Assembly: GCA_021845645.1 (NCBI GenBank)
Contig: JAJZVM010000175.1
Coordinates: forward strand, 1-8,386
DNA length: 8,386 nt
Origin: Bacillota bacterium
Lineage (GTDB): Bacteria; Bacillota_E; JAJZYS01; JAJYTV01
Reading direction: 5' to 3'
The translations under genes were made by a program, and so were the position numbers. Shown one piece after another: positions 7,368 to 8,386 of this stretch. How positions within the stretch are numbered: the stretch's first letter is position 1; each line of letters starts with the position of its first letter. Under the pieces are notes generated by a model that saw nothing but the letters and a program-made list of their open reading frames with translations, had not been told where the DNA came from and made no database searches.

Positions 7368-8386
7368 GTGGATATGGCGATGCCCATGGCGAGGCTCAAT
7401 CGGGGGCGCCTCTTGCATCCGCTCGTGCGCGAGGACGGTCGCCTGCGCCAGGCGACCTGGGAAGAGGCTCTCACGCGCGCGGCGGAAGGATTCGCGCGCA
7501 TCAAGAGCCAATACGGCAGCGATGCGTTCGGTTGTTTCAGCTGCTCGAAATCGAGCAACGAGCTCAACTACCTGGCGCAGAAGTTCATGCGCACGGCGCT
7601 TGGCACGAACAACATCGACAGCTGCAACCGCACCTGACACGCCCCCAGCGTCGCAGGTCTTGCGGCGGCATTCGGTTCCGGGGGCGGCACCGTCTCCTAC
7701 GAGGAGATGGAGAACACCGACCTGATCATCCTCTGGGGCTCGAACGCGCGCGAGGCGCACCCAGTGATGTTCCACCACATGATGAAGGCGGTGCGCCGGC
7801 GTAGGGCGCAGCTGGTCGTCGTCGACCCGAGGCGGATCTCGGGCGTCGAGTTCGCCAGCATGTACCTGCCTGTGCAGGTGGGCGGCGACGTGGCGCTCGC
7901 GAACGCGGTCGCCTGCGCCATCCTCGAGGAGGGCCTCGAAGACAGGGAGTTCATCGAGCGGGCGACCGAGGGGTTCGCCGCGTACCGCGAAGTGGCCTTC
8001 GCCTACCGTCCCGAGGATGTCGAACGGGAGACGGGCGTCGACGCGGCAAGCGTCAGGCGGCTCGCGCGCCTGTACGCGACGGCCGACCGCGCGATCATCT
8101 GCTGGACGCTCGGCATCACCGAGCATCACAACGCGGTGCAGAACGTACACGCGCTGATCAACCTGGCCCTGCTTACGGGGAAGGTCGGGCGCTATGGCTC
8201 CGGCCTCGCGCCGCTGCGCGGCCAGAACAATGTGCAGGGTGGCGGCGACATGGGCGCCCTGCCGAACCGCCTGCCCGGCTTCCAGGACCTCACGGACCCG
8301 GCCGCGCGGCAGCGCTGTGCCGATGTCTGGGGAGCGCCGGTGCCGGCGAAGGTGGGCAAGCACCAGACGGCCATGTTCGAGGCGAT
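7368..8386 (+). CDS. fdhF: Formate dehydrogenase catalytic subunit, selenocysteine-containing (5' part)
   Basis: This is a molybdenum or tungsten bis-MGD enzyme of the formate dehydrogenase family, which oxidises formate to CO2; 339 residues are visible and the gene runs out of the window. The TGA at codon 90 (7635-7637) is read as selenocysteine. It falls in SCNRT-U-HAPSVAGL, where E. coli FdhF has U140 followed by catalytic H141 (here U90 and H91), and the frame continues open with family sequence to the window end. Later landmarks are ILWGSNAREAHP, VVDPRR, CWTLGITEHHNAVQNV, LINLALLTGKVGRYGSG and PLRGQNNVQGGGDMGALP. R284 in the last motif matches the active-site arginine R333 of FdhF. The start is GTG 7368 after AGGAGG. 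The N-terminal CxxCxxxC [4Fe-4S] domain usual in this family is absent: the protein begins at NRGRLLHPLVR, and no frame upstream holds cysteines. It could act on formate or be a related oxidoreductase; the motifs favour formate. A Cys-to-stop mutation (TGC to TGA) is the alternative, disfavoured by the SECIS element. Confidence 0.93.
7649..7667 (+). promoter_or_regulatory. SECIS element for UGA recoding
   Basis: CGTCGC (7649-7654) pairs with GCGGCG (7662-7667), six pairs with one G-U, around the loop AGGTCTT (7655-7661). Bacterial SECIS hairpins lie just after the UGA inside the coding region and bind the elongation factor SelB through the apical loop. The loop AGGTCT and the 17 nt between the TGA and the loop match my recollection of E. 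coli fdhF. The hairpin encodes SVAGLAA in frame. A second, outer pairing GCCCCC (7641-7646) with GGGGGC (7680-7685) could form a lower stem with an unequal internal loop. A bulged U as in E. coli is not evident. Confidence 0.85.

Noticed and set aside
7635..7637. TGA as a true stop or pseudogene mutation in the formate dehydrogenase
   Set aside because: The position is the known Sec site, the frame stays intact on both sides, and a SECIS-like hairpin with the expected loop and spacing follows. There is no other sign of decay.
7092..8363. 423-residue open frame on the minus strand opposite the formate dehydrogenase
   Set aside because: It overlaps the flavoprotein end and the formate dehydrogenase in antisense and shows no family motif. 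It is a shadow of the plus-strand coding frame.
1..8386. CRISPR arrays, insertion sequences, tRNA or rRNA genes
   Set aside because: I saw no regularly spaced repeats, transposase motifs, terminal inverted repeats or tRNA/rRNA sequence. The window is almost filled by ordinary coding genes.

Overview
The window is a high-GC bacterial chromosome segment with G/C-rich third codon positions and Shine-Dalgarno starts. It holds a complete pyruvate dehydrogenase operon flanked by an ABC-transporter gene fragment on one side and a redox gene pair on the other. The homodimeric (AceE-type) E1 in an aceE-aceF-lpdA operon points to a Gram-negative proteobacterium or one of the high-GC uncultured lineages with similar gene content. 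Nothing here settles the phylum.

Layout. Positions 1-404 (+) are the C-terminal part of a dipeptide/oligopeptide ABC permease of the DppB/OppB type. It runs convergently into the operon, and a perfect 14-bp inverted repeat (418-449) sits between the two stop codons as a likely shared terminator. On the minus strand, transcribed from right to left, lie aceE (5933-3264), aceF (3234-1891) and lpdA (1888-482). These are E1, E2 and E3 of the pyruvate dehydrogenase complex, which turns pyruvate, CoA and NAD+ into acetyl-CoA, CO2 and NADH. The spacing is tight (29 bp and 2 bp), all catalytic motifs are present, and nothing looks broken.

A 233-bp divergent intergenic region (5934-6166) contains an imperfect dyad. 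To its right on the plus strand is a thioredoxin-reductase-like flavoprotein (6167-7240) with an intact CxxCDG motif but no recognisable NADPH 2'-phosphate-binding HRR motif. After 127 bp comes the 5' part of a molybdopterin formate dehydrogenase catalytic subunit (7368 to beyond the window edge).

The main discovery is in the formate dehydrogenase. An in-frame TGA at 7635-7637 stands exactly where the family has its metal-ligating Sec or Cys. The protein reads on with full family similarity after it. A SECIS-like hairpin with an AGGTCT apical loop begins 17 nt after the TGA, the spacing I recall for Escherichia coli fdhF. I therefore annotate one selenoprotein gene rather than two ORFs or a pseudogene. 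This enzyme also lacks the usual N-terminal [4Fe-4S] domain, which raises the question of where its electrons go. The neighbouring flavoprotein is a speculative candidate. The organism would need selA, selB, selC and selD elsewhere in its genome.
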